From SHZI01 sp040080965 (GTDB taxonomy: Bacteria; Pseudomonadota; Gammaproteobacteria; Steroidobacterales; GCA-2729495), in the NCBI GenBank assembly GCA_040080965.1, contig JBEBHH010000015.1, positions 1-64,000 of the forward strand: 64,000 nucleotides of DNA, in the 5' to 3' direction. Position 1 is the stretch's first letter, and each line of letters opens with the position of its first letter. The notes beneath the pieces were generated by a model, which did no database searches, was not told the DNA's origin, and saw only the letters and a program-made list of their open reading frames with translations. Of the stretch, positions 40,174 through 52,354 are shown in pieces. A program made the translations under genes and the position numbers.

Positions 40174-40195
40174 GGAGCGCCTGAAGGCGCTCCTA
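40174..40195. repeat. short REP-like hairpin at the end of the TGS GTPase gene
   Basis: GGAGCGCC (40174-40181) and GGCGCTCC (40186-40193) pair around TGAA. On the minus strand the sequence begins TAGGAGCGCCTTCAGGCGCT, and its TAG (40195-40193) is the stop of the GTPase gene. Confidence 0.8.
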
Positions 40196-41245
40196 CTTCA
40201 TGTGCAGCTCGATGATGTCCTTGTCGGCCAGCACGTGCTCCGGTCCCACCTGCTGCCCTGCGTACACCTCGGTGCCCCAGATCTTGCCGTAACGCAGGGC
40301 GGACGCGATGTCCTTGTGGACCTGGTGGGCCACGTCCAGCACGGTCTGCCCGCGCCGCAGCGTGAAGGGGCGGTCGGTGTCCGCGGGCTTGCCGGGTTGC
40401 TTGGTGTACACGCGGACGATCTGGAGCGCCTTGAATAGCAGGGTGCCGACCGCGTCGCAGCCCGCGCCGGTGAGGGCCGACACGTGCACCGTCGGCAGGT
40501 CGAGTTCCAGCAGCTCCGTCAGCACCTGGAGTTCCGCGGCCGGGTCATCCACCAGCTCGCTCTTGTTGCCCACCAGGATCGCGGGGAGAGATATGCGGAA
40601 CGGGTCCTCGATGATCTCCTCGCCCTCCGCGTCGAAGGTGGGTTCGGGCACCGGCTTCGGGCCCTTGAGGCCGGGCCACCAGCCGTGCAGGTCGATCTTG
40701 CGGTCCGTGAGCTGCCGGAGGATGGCCTGGATGTGCTCGGCGCAGCCCGGGTCGCCCAGGTCCACCACCAGCAGCACGCCATCCGCCGGCTGGAGTGAAT
40801 TCACGATCCAGCCCTCGATGTAGTCGCTGGAGACGGGCGGCAGGTCGACGAGCTGAAAGTAGAGGTCCTCGAAGGGCATCATCCCTGGCTGGGGCAGCTT
40901 GGTCGTGAACGGGTAGGGGCCGATGTCGGCCTTCGAGCCCGTGAGCTGCGAATGGAGCTGGGACTTGCCTGCATTGGGCGCGCCGATCAGGGCGATCTGG
41001 GCGGCGCCTTCGCGGCGGATCGTGTGGACCGGTCCCTTCTTCTTGCCCCCCTGCTTGGCGGCACCGATTTCCTCGGTGATCTCCTTGATCCAGCGCTTGA
41101 TGTCGCCCTGGAGGTGATCGGTGCCCTTGTGCTTCGGGATCGTCCGGAGCATCTCCTTGAGATGCTCCAGCTTCTCCGCGGGCTCGCGGGCGGCGCGGTA
41201 GGCCTCTTCGGCCTTGCGGTAGACGGGGGTGAGGTTCGCGGGCAT
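40193..41245 (-). CDS. TGS-domain GTPase of the DRG/Obg group
   Basis: A 350-residue GTPase. A helical N-terminal region with Lys-rich DRG-like sequence comes first, then the G domain with P-loop GAPNAGKS (88-95), and a C-terminal TGS domain (about 275-350) ending IIELHMK. The switch II motif reads DLPP instead of D-x-x-G and the G4 motif reads NKSE instead of NKxD, so nucleotide selectivity may differ from classical GTPases. DRG-type proteins are mostly archaeal and eukaryotic, with a scattered bacterial branch. Probably linked to ribosomes or RNA, by family. Confidence 0.85.
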   Translation of the reverse strand: MPANLTPVYRKAEEAYRAAREPAEKLEHLKEMLRTIPKHKGTDHLQGDIKRWIKEITEEIGAAKQGGKKKGPVHTIRREGAAQIALIGAPNAGKSQLHSQLTGSKADIGPYPFTTKLPQPGMMPFEDLYFQLVDLPPVSSDYIEGWIVNSLQPADGVLLVVDLGDPGCAEHIQAILRQLTDRKIDLHGWWPGLKGPKPVPEPTFDAEGEEIIEDPFRISLPAILVGNKSELVDDPAAELQVLTELLELDLPTVHVSALTGAGCDAVGTLLFKALQIVRVYTKQPGKPADTDRPFTLRRGQTVLDVAHQVHKDIASALRYGKIWGTEVYAGQQVGPEHVLADKDIIELHMK

Positions 41246-41274
41246 GGCAGCCCGCTATTGTAGCCGCTGGAGAG

Positions 41275-41372
41275 TGTGTAGGAGCGGCTTCAGCCGCGAC
41301 CGGGGAGTCCCTTCGCTCTCTGAGACGTTCGCTGCGGGACTCCCCGGTCGCGGCTGAAGCCGCTCCTACACA
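41275..41372. repeat. 98-nt perfect REP-type hairpin (37-nt arms, 24-nt loop)
   Basis: The arms 41275-41311 and 41336-41372 are perfectly complementary and contain TAGGAGCGGCTTCAGCCGCG. The overall size equals that of the 38158 element, but the loop sequence is different (TTCGCTCTCTGAGACG and on). It lies between the GTPase start and the end of the next gene. Confidence 0.92.
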
Positions 41373-41373
41373 A

Positions 41374-42144
41374 CTATCTGGCGGCGACCTTCTCGGGCAC
41401 CTTGATCGTCATGCTGACCCAGCCGTCGGCCTGCCAGGGCGTGATTTCCAGGTCCATGCCCATGATCTCGGCCTGTTTCTTCATGAGGGGCACCGTGTAG
41501 ACCTCGTGGATCTCCTGTTCCGTGAGGTTGTGCTGGCCGATCTGGCGGGTGACCTTGAGGACGTTGCCGTAGGGAGCCTTCCAGCGCATGGTCGTGCCGG
41601 TCCGCTGATACTCCTGCACGAGCTGGTAGAAGCAGGCAGTCCGCTCCGTGAGGGCGATGGTGGCCAGCTCCGGGCTGCCGCCGTCGCGGATCATCTTGCC
41701 CACGCGCTGGATCATGAAGGTCTGGGTCTTGACCTCGTGGTCGATCATTTCCTTCAGCATCCCGTTGTCCTTGGCGAACTGGATGTTCGTCAGGTGCGCC
41801 TTGACCAGCGCGTCGTTCATCTCGTGCTGGTAGGGGGTGTCGTTGCTGATCGTCTTGATGGCTTTGGCCACCGCCAGGCCCAGCATCCGCTGCTGGTCGG
41901 CATTGAAGTTCAGGGTCTCGCCGTTGTTAGGCTTGGCCTCCCGGACCGCCTTGACGACCGCATCGGTGAGTACCTGCTCGCGGCCCTCAAAGCCGGTGTG
42001 CTCGTAGAAAGCCTCCGGCGTGGGCGGGGTCTTCGGCTTGCCGCCGGCGCCGTCGTGGGCGCCGGCCAGGGCCGGGGCCGTACCGGCCAGCAGAAGGGCG
42101 GCGCTGCAAAGCAGGGTGGGAAGCGGGGACAGGTGCGGGCGCAT
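41374..42144 (-). CDS. exported protein of unknown function
   Basis: A 256-residue protein with a signal peptide (LLCSAALLLAGTAPALAG). The mature part is mostly helical (AVVKAVREAKPNNGETLNFN, MLGLAVAKAIKTI, LVKAHLTNIQFAKDNGMLKE) and ends with a beta-rich segment EITPWQADGWVSMTIKVPEK. No catalytic motif is recognised. It is divergent from the ABC/FtsX/HlyD efflux set, with 101 bases between the starts, and could be its periplasmic partner or an unrelated gene. Confidence 0.7.
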   Translation of the reverse strand: MRPHLSPLPTLLCSAALLLAGTAPALAGAHDGAGGKPKTPPTPEAFYEHTGFEGREQVLTDAVVKAVREAKPNNGETLNFNADQQRMLGLAVAKAIKTISNDTPYQHEMNDALVKAHLTNIQFAKDNGMLKEMIDHEVKTQTFMIQRVGKMIRDGGSPELATIALTERTACFYQLVQEYQRTGTTMRWKAPYGNVLKVTRQIGQHNLTEQEIHEVYTVPLMKKQAEIMGMDLEITPWQADGWVSMTIKVPEKVAAR

Positions 42145-42245
42145 GGCTATTCCTCCACGATGGGATGGTCACGATCCTAACGCCGACGGCGCCAGGAGCG
42201 CCCGGATTCTAGCCGCGGAACCGAGGAGCGGGCGAGAATAGGCCC

Positions 42246-42956
<711 letters not shown>

Positions 42957-42960
42957 GCAA

Positions 42961-45324
42961 GTGACCCCGCTCAACCGCAAGCTGTACCGGGACCTGTGGC
43001 GCCTGCGGGGCCAGGTGCTGGCCATCGCCCTGGTGATCGCGTCGGGCATCGCGGTGCTGGCCATGTCGCTCACCTCCATGGAGGCGCTCACGGAGACTGC
43101 CATCGCCTACTACGAGCGCTATCGCTTCGGCGACGTCTTCGCGTCGGTGGAGCGCGCGCCCGAGTACCTGGCCGACCGGGTCCGCAAGCTGCCCGGCGTG
43201 CAGGCCGTGGACACGCGCGTGGTGAAGAGCGCCGTGCTCGACATGGAGGGCTTCGACGAGCCGGTGATCGGCCACCTGGTCTCCGTGCCGGAACGCCATC
43301 CGCCGGAACTGAACCAGCTGGCCCTGCGCAGCGGCCGGGTGCCCCGGCTCGGTTATCCCGACGAGGCCGTGCTGGCGGAGCCGTTCGCCGAGGCCCACGG
43401 CCTGACCCTCGGCGGCACGTTCCGGGCCGTGCTGAACGGCAACTGGCGGAAGCTCACGGTCGTCGGAATCGCGCTTTCCCCGGAGTTCGTCTACACGATC
43501 GGACCCGGCGCCCTGATGCCCGACGACAAGCGCTTCGGCATCGTCTGGCTCGGCCAGGAGGCCATGCAGGCGGCCTTCGACCTGGACGGCGCGTTCAACA
43601 CCATCTCCCTGACGCTCCTGCGCGGCGTGGAACCGGACCTGGTCATTGAGCGGCTGGACGACATGCTCGGCCGCTATGGCGGGATCGGCGCCTATGCGCG
43701 CAAGGACCAGATGTCCAACTGGTTCCTGATGAACGAGATTCGCCAGCTCGAGAGCCTGGCGGCGATCCTGCCTACGGTTTTCCTTGCCGTGGCCGCGTTC
43801 CTCACCAACATGGTCCTCGCCCGGCTGATTGCGATGGAGCGCAGCGAGATCGGCCTGCTGAAAGCCTTCGGTTACCGGGATCGCGACATCGCCTGGCACT
43901 ACGTGAAGTTCGTCGTGGGTGTCGCGGCGGTGGGCATCGTCCTTGGCTGGGCGGGCGGCTACTGGTTCGGCCTGCTGAACACGCGGTTGTACGCGGATTT
44001 CTACCGCTTCCCGTTCCTCCTGTTCGATCCGGGGCCCCGGTCCTTCCTCATCGCCGCCGGGGCGAGCCTGTTCGCCGCGCTTGCCGGCACGCTTGGCGCG
44101 GTCCGCGCCGGAGTGCGGATCCCGCCCGCGGAGGCCATGCGGCCCCCGTCGCCGCCGATGTTCCGGCGAACGCGCTTCGGGCGCAGCCGGCTTTTCGGGG
44201 CGCTCGACCAGCCCACCCGCATCCTGCTCCGGCAGATCGGCCGCTATCCAGTGCGCTCGGCGCTGACCTCGCTCGGCACCGCCATGGCGGTGGCGGTGCT
44301 GGTCAGCTCCCTGCAGTGGCTCGACTCGATCAACCACCTGGTCGACGTGTACTTCCGCCAGGCCCAGGGGCAGGACATCACGGTGGGCTTTGCCAACACG
44401 CGCTCCAGCGACGTCACGCGGGAACTCGCGCGGATGCCCGGCGTGCGCACCGCGGAGCCCATGCGCGTGGTCCCGGCCAAAATGCGCTTCGGGCCGCGGG
44501 AGGAGCGGGAATCCCTGCAGGGGCTGCCGGCGGTGCAGGAGCTCAGTCACGTGTACGACGCCTCGGGACGGAACCTCACGCTGCCGCCCGACGGGCTGGT
44601 GATCTCGACGCAGCTGGCCGGCATGCTCCAGGTCCGGCCCGGCGACCGGATCACCGTGGAGGTGCTGGAGGGCCGGCGCCCGACCTTCGAGGTGCCCGTC
44701 GTGGCGACCTTCGAGACCTACATCGGCAGCCCGGCCTACATGGACATCCGGGCCCTCAACCGTCTGATGCACGAGCGGGAAGCCGTCAACAGCGTGCACC
44801 TGCGCCTCGACCAGAACGAGCAGGCCCGGTTCTACCGGGACCTGAAACAGGTTCCCCAGGTGAGTGCCGTAACGCTGAAGCAGGCAGCGGTGGACACCTT
44901 CTATGACACGCTGGCCAAGACGCTCCTGATCTTCATCGGTTTCTTCGTGGTGTTCGCCTGCACGCTGGCCTTCGGCGTGACCTACAACGCCGCACGCATC
45001 GCACTGTCCGAGCGCGGGCGGGAGCTGGCCACGCTGCGTGTGCTGGGCTTCACCCGCCGGGAAATTTCCTACATCCTACTTGGCGAGATCGGCTTCCTGA
45101 CCTTCGTCGCATTGCCCCTCGGCTGCGTACTGGGCTACGGACTGGGCGCGCTTATCCTGAACGCATTCAAGACCGAGCTGTACCGCATTCCCATGGCGAT
45201 CCAGCTCGCGACGCTCGGCGAGGCCGTGCTGATCATCCTGTCTGCGACGCTGTTCTCCGCGTTCCTCGTCCGGCGCCGCCTCGATTCCCTCGACCTCATC
45301 GCGGTGCTCAAGACCCGCGAGTAA
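42961..45324 (+). CDS. FtsX-fold ABC permease with duplicated membrane modules
   Basis: A 787-residue permease starting with GTG (TPLNRKLYRDLWRLRGQ). It has the long arrangement of two FtsX modules: N-terminal helix, periplasmic domain to about residue 240, three helices near 255-400, a second N-terminal-like helix near 425, a second periplasmic domain, and three last helices. GLLKAFGYRDRDIAWHYVKF and LATLRVLGFTRREISYILLG are the paired cytoplasmic coupling motifs. With its ATPase and the HlyD-type gene it forms an efflux or lipid-handling machine. Confidence 0.88.
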   Translation: MTPLNRKLYRDLWRLRGQVLAIALVIASGIAVLAMSLTSMEALTETAIAYYERYRFGDVFASVERAPEYLADRVRKLPGVQAVDTRVVKSAVLDMEGFDEPVIGHLVSVPERHPPELNQLALRSGRVPRLGYPDEAVLAEPFAEAHGLTLGGTFRAVLNGNWRKLTVVGIALSPEFVYTIGPGALMPDDKRFGIVWLGQEAMQAAFDLDGAFNTISLTLLRGVEPDLVIERLDDMLGRYGGIGAYARKDQMSNWFLMNEIRQLESLAAILPTVFLAVAAFLTNMVLARLIAMERSEIGLLKAFGYRDRDIAWHYVKFVVGVAAVGIVLGWAGGYWFGLLNTRLYADFYRFPFLLFDPGPRSFLIAAGASLFAALAGTLGAVRAGVRIPPAEAMRPPSPPMFRRTRFGRSRLFGALDQPTRILLRQIGRYPVRSALTSLGTAMAVAVLVSSLQWLDSINHLVDVYFRQAQGQDITVGFANTRSSDVTRELARMPGVRTAEPMRVVPAKMRFGPREERESLQGLPAVQELSHVYDASGRNLTLPPDGLVISTQLAGMLQVRPGDRITVEVLEGRRPTFEVPVVATFETYIGSPAYMDIRALNRLMHEREAVNSVHLRLDQNEQARFYRDLKQVPQVSAVTLKQAAVDTFYDTLAKTLLIFIGFFVVFACTLAFGVTYNAARIALSERGRELATLRVLGFTRREISYILLGEIGFLTFVALPLGCVLGYGLGALILNAFKTELYRIPMAIQLATLGEAVLIILSATLFSAFLVRRRLDSLDLIAVLKTRE

Positions 45325-45345
45325 CCTGCAAGCGAAGAAACTTCC

Positions 45346-46476
45346 ATGGCACTTTCAGCACAGACCCGTCGCCTGTTGTTCTGGCTCCCCATGTTGCTGG
45401 TGGGCGGACTCGCCCTCGCGTGGCTCTTCCGGCCCCAGCCCATCCCGGTGGACCTGGCGGAGATTGCCACGGGCCCCATCCAGGTCACGGTGAGCGATGA
45501 GGGCGAGACCCGGGTGAAGGACGTGTTCGTCGTGTCGGCCCCGCTGTCCGGCCTGATGCGCCGCATCGAGCTTAAGGCGGGCGACACGGTGGCGGCGCAG
45601 AAGACGGTGGTGGCGCGGATCGCTCCCAGCGACCCGAATTTCCTCGACGTTCGTTCGGAGCGGGAGGCCCGGGCGGCCGTGCGCCGGGCCGAGGCGGAAC
45701 GGGACTTTGCCCAGGCCGAGCTGAAGCGCTACCGGCAGCTGGCGGGACAGGGCGTGGTGTCGGCCAACGACCGGGATGCGGCGGAACGGCGGGCGCAGAC
45801 CGCGGCCGCGGCGCTGGAGGAGGCGCGGGCACGGCTCACGGGGCCCAGCGTGGCCCGCCGGCGGGCCGGGCCGGACTGCGACTGCGTGGACGTGTACTCG
45901 CCGGTGAGCGGCAGCGTGCTGCGGGTGATGCAGGAAAGCGAGGCCGTGGTTGCATCCGGTGCCCCGCTCATCGAGATCGGCAATCCCGGCGACATGGAGA
46001 TCGTCGTGGACCTGCTGTCGACGGACGCCGTGCGGGTGGAGGCTGGTCAGCGTGTGCTCATCGAGGCCTGGGGCGGCGGGCCGCCGCTGAACGGCACGGT
46101 CCGGCGCGTCGAACCCTTCGGCTTCACCAAGGTGTCGGCCCTCGGAATCGAGGAGCAGCGCGTGAACGTCATCATCGATTTCACCGATCCCGCGGACCTC
46201 TGGGCGCGGCTCGGGCACGGCTACCGGGTGGAACCGCGGATCGTGCTGGCGGAAGCGCCCAGCGTGCTGAAGGTGCCCCAGGCGGCGCTGTTCCGCGAGC
46301 AGGGACAGTGGGCCGTGTTCGTGGACGACGGCGGGCGGGCGTTGCTGCGGAACGTGGAGCTAGGCCTGGAGAACGGCTTGGAGGCCCAGGTGCTGAAGGG
46401 TCTTACCGCCGGTGAGAACGTCGTCCTCCAGCCGGGTGGCCGCATCACGGCCGGCGTGGCACTGAAGCCGAGGTAG
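45346..46476 (+). CDS. HlyD/MFP-type periplasmic adaptor
   Basis: A 376-residue protein. An N-terminal membrane anchor (LLFWLPMLLVGGLALAWLF) is followed by a lipoyl-like half, a coiled-coil hairpin (VRRAEAERDFAQAELKRYRQ and on, about 110-170), the second lipoyl half (VYSPVSGSVLRVMQESEAVV) and beta-barrel/membrane-proximal domains. It closes the ABC-FtsX-adaptor operon. An outer membrane channel gene is not adjacent. Its TAG stop is the beginning of a REP-like repeat. Confidence 0.88.
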   Translation: MALSAQTRRLLFWLPMLLVGGLALAWLFRPQPIPVDLAEIATGPIQVTVSDEGETRVKDVFVVSAPLSGLMRRIELKAGDTVAAQKTVVARIAPSDPNFLDVRSEREARAAVRRAEAERDFAQAELKRYRQLAGQGVVSANDRDAAERRAQTAAAALEEARARLTGPSVARRRAGPDCDCVDVYSPVSGSVLRVMQESEAVVASGAPLIEIGNPGDMEIVVDLLSTDAVRVEAGQRVLIEAWGGGPPLNGTVRRVEPFGFTKVSALGIEEQRVNVIIDFTDPADLWARLGHGYRVEPRIVLAEAPSVLKVPQAALFREQGQWAVFVDDGGRALLRNVELGLENGLEAQVLKGLTAGENVVLQPGGRITAGVALKPR

Positions 46477-46495
46477 GAGCGGCTTCAGCCGCGAC
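46474..46495 (+). repeat. REP-like palindrome at the end of the adaptor gene
   Basis: TAGGAGCGGCTTCAGCCGCG followed by AC. Its TAG is the adaptor stop codon. The exact inverted copy is at 48532-48553, so the two bracket the two exported-protein genes between them. Confidence 0.85.
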
Positions 46496-46561
46496 AGCAG
46501 GGGCTCCGGGTTTGGGATCCTGGATTTGACCCGCTTTCGCAGGCGGTTCAGCATTCGAGAC

Positions 46562-47338
46562 TCACGCGGCCATTGAACGCCGGCGAAATGCACATGCCAA
46601 AACCGTCAATCCTGAGCCGAACAGCCACGCGGCAGCCGGAACGGGAACCACCTGGGTGTTGATCGGCGCCCCCTCAATCGTCAATCCGCTGAACGCGAGG
46701 CCGGAGTCGAAGTAGCTATCACTCCAGTTCGTGGCTCCGTACTCCACGGAATAGGTACCGGCCGAAGTAATGGAATAATTCGCCTGGACCCACCCGGTGT
46801 AACCGCATCCGGTGCCAAAGCATGTCGTGGAGCTAATTCCCAAGGGAGCCCAGGCTGGTGCGCCACTAATGATGGGAACCGCGACGGGCAAGAGGGTCGC
46901 CAGGGGTGTGGGCATGCCAAAGCCGGGAACGATTGAGCCGCTTGGCTTCGTGCGCGCAGTAAACAACAGCGCCACTTCATTGTAAGAGGCATCCAGCAGG
47001 CGTGCCCAGCCATAGTCCGCAAACCCGGCTCCATCAGAGGTGACGTAGTTGAACCAGAACTGCAGATCTTCCCCTGCATTCGCGGAGAACGGGTCCGAGC
47101 GCAAAATAGAGCCGTTGGTATTGCCGATGCCGCCATTGATGCCCGGCACGATGTAGGGAAGACCTCCGCCGGGAGCGCCGCCGTAGGTCGAAACCCACCC
47201 GTAGGAAGTATCGCCATTCGGAGGCAGCGTCACGACACCATTGGCGCCCAGGCTGCCTGCATTGCCGACCACGGTTACCGCCGATGCATCCATGGCGGCG
47301 GAGGCGGCGAGCAGAAATAACCCGATTGCTCTTTTCAT
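46562..47338 (-). CDS. VPLPA-CTERM-like sorting protein
   Basis: A 258-residue exported protein with an N-terminal signal (FLLAASAAMDASA) and a C-terminal sorting signal: VPVPAAAWLFGSGLTVL, a hydrophobic helix, and the basic tail FRRRSMAA. This tripartite end is the PEP-CTERM/VPLPA-CTERM type recognised by exosortases. The body is Gly/Ser/Thr-rich and beta-strand-like. No exosortase lies in the window. Sequence use is less GC-rich than the neighbours, suggesting later arrival. Confidence 0.8.
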   Translation of the reverse strand: MKRAIGLFLLAASAAMDASAVTVVGNAGSLGANGVVTLPPNGDTSYGWVSTYGGAPGGGLPYIVPGINGGIGNTNGSILRSDPFSANAGEDLQFWFNYVTSDGAGFADYGWARLLDASYNEVALLFTARTKPSGSIVPGFGMPTPLATLLPVAVPIISGAPAWAPLGISSTTCFGTGCGYTGWVQANYSITSAGTYSVEYGATNWSDSYFDSGLAFSGLTIEGAPINTQVVPVPAAAWLFGSGLTVLACAFRRRSMAA

Positions 47339-47468
47339 TACTTTTTCCTGGGTAGTCGGTCATGCCGTTGACACCGCGTCGACGGATCCCAGATCCACTA
47401 TGCCTGAGGTAATGGCCGTTGTGGCGCCGCCGCGGACGAACCGGCAACGGCGGCGAGTGTCTGCTGCC

Positions 47469-48401
47469 CTACGGGTGCAGTCCCGACGGGCCCGGCGCGG
47501 TGCCGATCCTGGCGCGCAGGATGGCGTAGTCGGCCGCGGTCACTCCGCCGCTGCCGTTCAGGTCCGCCTTTGCCGCCGTGGCATTTGCTCCAGCGCCCTG
47601 CCCGATCACGGACCGCAGGATGGCGAAATCCGCCGCCGTAACCTGGCCGCTGTTGTTCAGGTCCGCATCGCAGATGTTGCCGTAGCCATCGCCGTCGGCA
47701 TCGAGCTGGCTGGCGTTGGGGGAGAGGGTGCAGTTATCCAGGGGGTCGGGAAGGCCGTCGGCGTCCGAATCCGGAGCGACGACGACGCCCTCTATCACCC
47801 CGAAGATCCGGTCGTCCACGGACGAGCTCCCCAGCTGCCCCGCAATGGCAGCCGCGTAGAAGCGGAAATCCCGCGTTGTAAACGAAGCAAAGCTGAACGG
47901 TGCCGGCACCCGGTCGGTGGACGACAGCACGCTGGGCGCGGTCGCCGCCAGCTCCCGCAGGATCAGGACACCCTGGTAGCAGGGCCCACTCCCGTTGCAG
48001 CCGACGCGGTTGTAGGTCAGCTGATCAAGGAAGTTCGTGCTCTGCGGGTGATCGTTGAAGACAGTGTGGTCGAGATCATCGGGGTTGCCCGCTGTGGTCG
48101 CAGGAATGTCGAACGTCTGACCCCCGATCGTGACCGACATCCGGTAGATCGCGTTAAAGTATCGGACCGTCGTTGGCGCTGAACTCGTGCTGCCTTCCGC
48201 ATCCTCGAATATATAGCGCACCGAAAAAGCGTCGCCTGTCACTGTGGCGCTGAGTTCGGGTGGCAGGTGGCCATCGTCTGAACTGACTGACGTTACCGTC
48301 CCGGTGACGTCGACAACGGCGAGTGCGGCCTCGCCTGCCGATGGTGTACCTGACAAGAGGACGATGCTGAGGATGGCAGTGCGAATGGTTGCCTGCGACA
48401 T
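47469..48401 (-). CDS. exported protein with calcium-binding and dockerin-like repeats
   Basis: A 310-residue protein with a signal peptide. The first 200 residues form an unknown beta domain. Near the C terminus come calcium-binding repeats of thrombospondin-3 type (DSDADGLPDPLDNC, DADGDGYGNICDADLN) and two dockerin-like Asp/Asn loops (DLNNSGQVTAADFAILRSVI and DLNGSGGVTAADYAILRARI). Such pairs bind calcium and may dock to cohesin-like partners; none is seen here. Neighbouring VPLPA-CTERM-like gene and REP bracketing suggest they belong together. Confidence 0.75.
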   Translation of the reverse strand: MSQATIRTAILSIVLLSGTPSAGEAALAVVDVTGTVTSVSSDDGHLPPELSATVTGDAFSVRYIFEDAEGSTSSAPTTVRYFNAIYRMSVTIGGQTFDIPATTAGNPDDLDHTVFNDHPQSTNFLDQLTYNRVGCNGSGPCYQGVLILRELAATAPSVLSSTDRVPAPFSFASFTTRDFRFYAAAIAGQLGSSSVDDRIFGVIEGVVVAPDSDADGLPDPLDNCTLSPNASQLDADGDGYGNICDADLNNSGQVTAADFAILRSVIGQGAGANATAAKADLNGSGGVTAADYAILRARIGTAPGPSGLHP

Positions 48402-48531
48402 CGCGAACTCCCCTGATACGCCACTGGACGACTCCGATCCCGATCGTCACGCTTCAGCAGGGTCGCTGGCAATAGCCGCGGGTTGACATAAGTGCCATTC
48501 GATATCATGGCCTCCGTCGATCATGGCTGGC

Positions 48532-48550
48532 GTCGCGGCTGAAGCCGCTC

Positions 48551-48553
<3 letters not shown>
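48532..48553 (-). repeat. REP-like palindrome at the end of lon
   Basis: Inverted copy of the 22-base repeat. On the minus strand it begins TAGGAGCGGCTTCAGCCGCG, and the TAG (48553-48551) is the stop of lon. Confidence 0.85.
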
Positions 48554-50908
<2,355 letters not shown>

Positions 50909-50974
50909 GCTTCTGTCCATCCGCCATCTGGGGCTGCACCAGCTACCGTAATGAGGCCAGCGCCGGGGAATTCA

Positions 50975-52354
50975 ATGTCGCCGCTCCGCTGGCCCCGGTG
51001 CCTGGTCGTGCTGCTTGGCGTCGCTGTGCTGGCGTCAGAGGCCGGGGCGGGTCCCGCCTGGACCGAGCGCTCCCGGGGCACCTGGCGTGGCGCCCAGTGG
51101 CGCGAGGTCACCTTCACCTCCCAGGTCTGGCAGGGCGCGGCATGGCAGCACCAGCTGTTCATCGTGGTGCCGCCCCGGCTGCCGGGCGGGGCACCGCCCG
51201 GCCGTCCGGCGCTGCTGCTGGTCGCGGGCGGCGAGTGGCGCCCGCGTTACGCCTCGCCGCCGCGAAAGCCGCGCACGCCTGAAGGCATCGCGCTCTACGC
51301 GGCCCTGGCCCGGCGCCTGGAAGCGCCGGTGGCAGTGCTCCTGCAGGTGCCAAACCAGCCCCTGTTCGGGGGCATGACCGAGGACGACCTCATGGCGTTC
51401 AGCTTCGAGCGCTACCTGGACACCCGGGACCCGAGCTGGCCCCTGCTGCTGCCCATGGTGGAGTCCGCGCGACGGGCCATGGACGTGGTGACCGACGTGG
51501 CGGCCGATCAGTGGCGCCTGCCGGTGCAACAGTTCCTGGTCACGGGCGGCTCGAAGCGCGGCTGGACTGCGTGGCTGGCGGCCGCCGCTGATCCGCGCAT
51601 CGTGGCGCTGGCCCCGGTCGTGATCGACCTCGTGAACGTGCGCCGCCAGCTCGCCCACCAGCAATGGACCTGGGGCGGCCCGCCACCCGAGATGCGCCCC
51701 TACATCCAGAGGGACCTGCCGCGCCGGCTCGCGTCGCCCGAGGGCGAGCCCCTGCTGCGGCTGATCGATCCCTGGTACCAGCGCGAGCGCATCACCCAGC
51801 CGAAGCTGATCGTGCTCGCCACCAATGACGGCTACTGGCCGGCGGATTCGCTCGGCCTGTACGTGGACGGGCTCGTCGGTCCGCGGTCCAGCCTTTACCT
51901 GCCGAACGAAGGGCACACGCCCAGGAACCTGCCACGGCTCCTGGACGGGCTGGCGGCCCTCCAGCGGAGTGTCGTCACAGGCAGGGCGTTGCCGGAGCTG
52001 ACCGCCGAGTACGCGATGAACGGGTCCCGCGCCGAACTGCGCGTGCGCGTGGGGGCGGGGGAAGCGCCGCGCCGGGCGCGCGCCTGGTTCGCGCCGGTCA
52101 ACAGCCGTGACCTGCGGGCCGGACGCTGGACCGCCCGGGCGATGCGCCGGCTCCCTGATGGCAGCTACCTGCTCCGGATACCGGTCGCGAACGGCGGCTA
52201 CCTGGGACTGTTCGGTGAGGTGGATTTTGGCGCGGGCCGGGAGCGCTATTCCCTGGCCACCGGCCTGCGCCTGCTGGGGGAGGGCGGGGTCGTGCCGCTG
52301 GCGCCTGAGCCCGGATCCGGGCCGGTCGCCGGGGACGTCGCGGCTAGGCGCTGA
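50975..52354 (+). CDS. PhoPQ-activated pathogenicity-related (PqaA-like) exported protein
   Basis: A 459-residue exported alpha/beta hydrolase-like protein. The signal peptide is PRCLVVLLGVAVLASEAGAG. The PqaA-type core includes QVPNQPLF, QQFLVTGGSKRGWTAWLAAA, DPWYQRERITQPKLIVLATN, and YLPNEGHTP near the end. The nucleophile elbow is G-G-S-K-R. In Salmonella the family is controlled by PhoPQ and linked to resistance to antimicrobial peptides; no such site is seen here. ATG at 50975 follows GGGGAATTC; ATG at 50951 is an alternative. Confidence 0.82.
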   Translation: MSPLRWPRCLVVLLGVAVLASEAGAGPAWTERSRGTWRGAQWREVTFTSQVWQGAAWQHQLFIVVPPRLPGGAPPGRPALLLVAGGEWRPRYASPPRKPRTPEGIALYAALARRLEAPVAVLLQVPNQPLFGGMTEDDLMAFSFERYLDTRDPSWPLLLPMVESARRAMDVVTDVAADQWRLPVQQFLVTGGSKRGWTAWLAAAADPRIVALAPVVIDLVNVRRQLAHQQWTWGGPPPEMRPYIQRDLPRRLASPEGEPLLRLIDPWYQRERITQPKLIVLATNDGYWPADSLGLYVDGLVGPRSSLYLPNEGHTPRNLPRLLDGLAALQRSVVTGRALPELTAEYAMNGSRAELRVRVGAGEAPRRARAWFAPVNSRDLRAGRWTARAMRRLPDGSYLLRIPVANGGYLGLFGEVDFGAGRERYSLATGLRLLGEGGVVPLAPEPGSGPVAGDVAARR

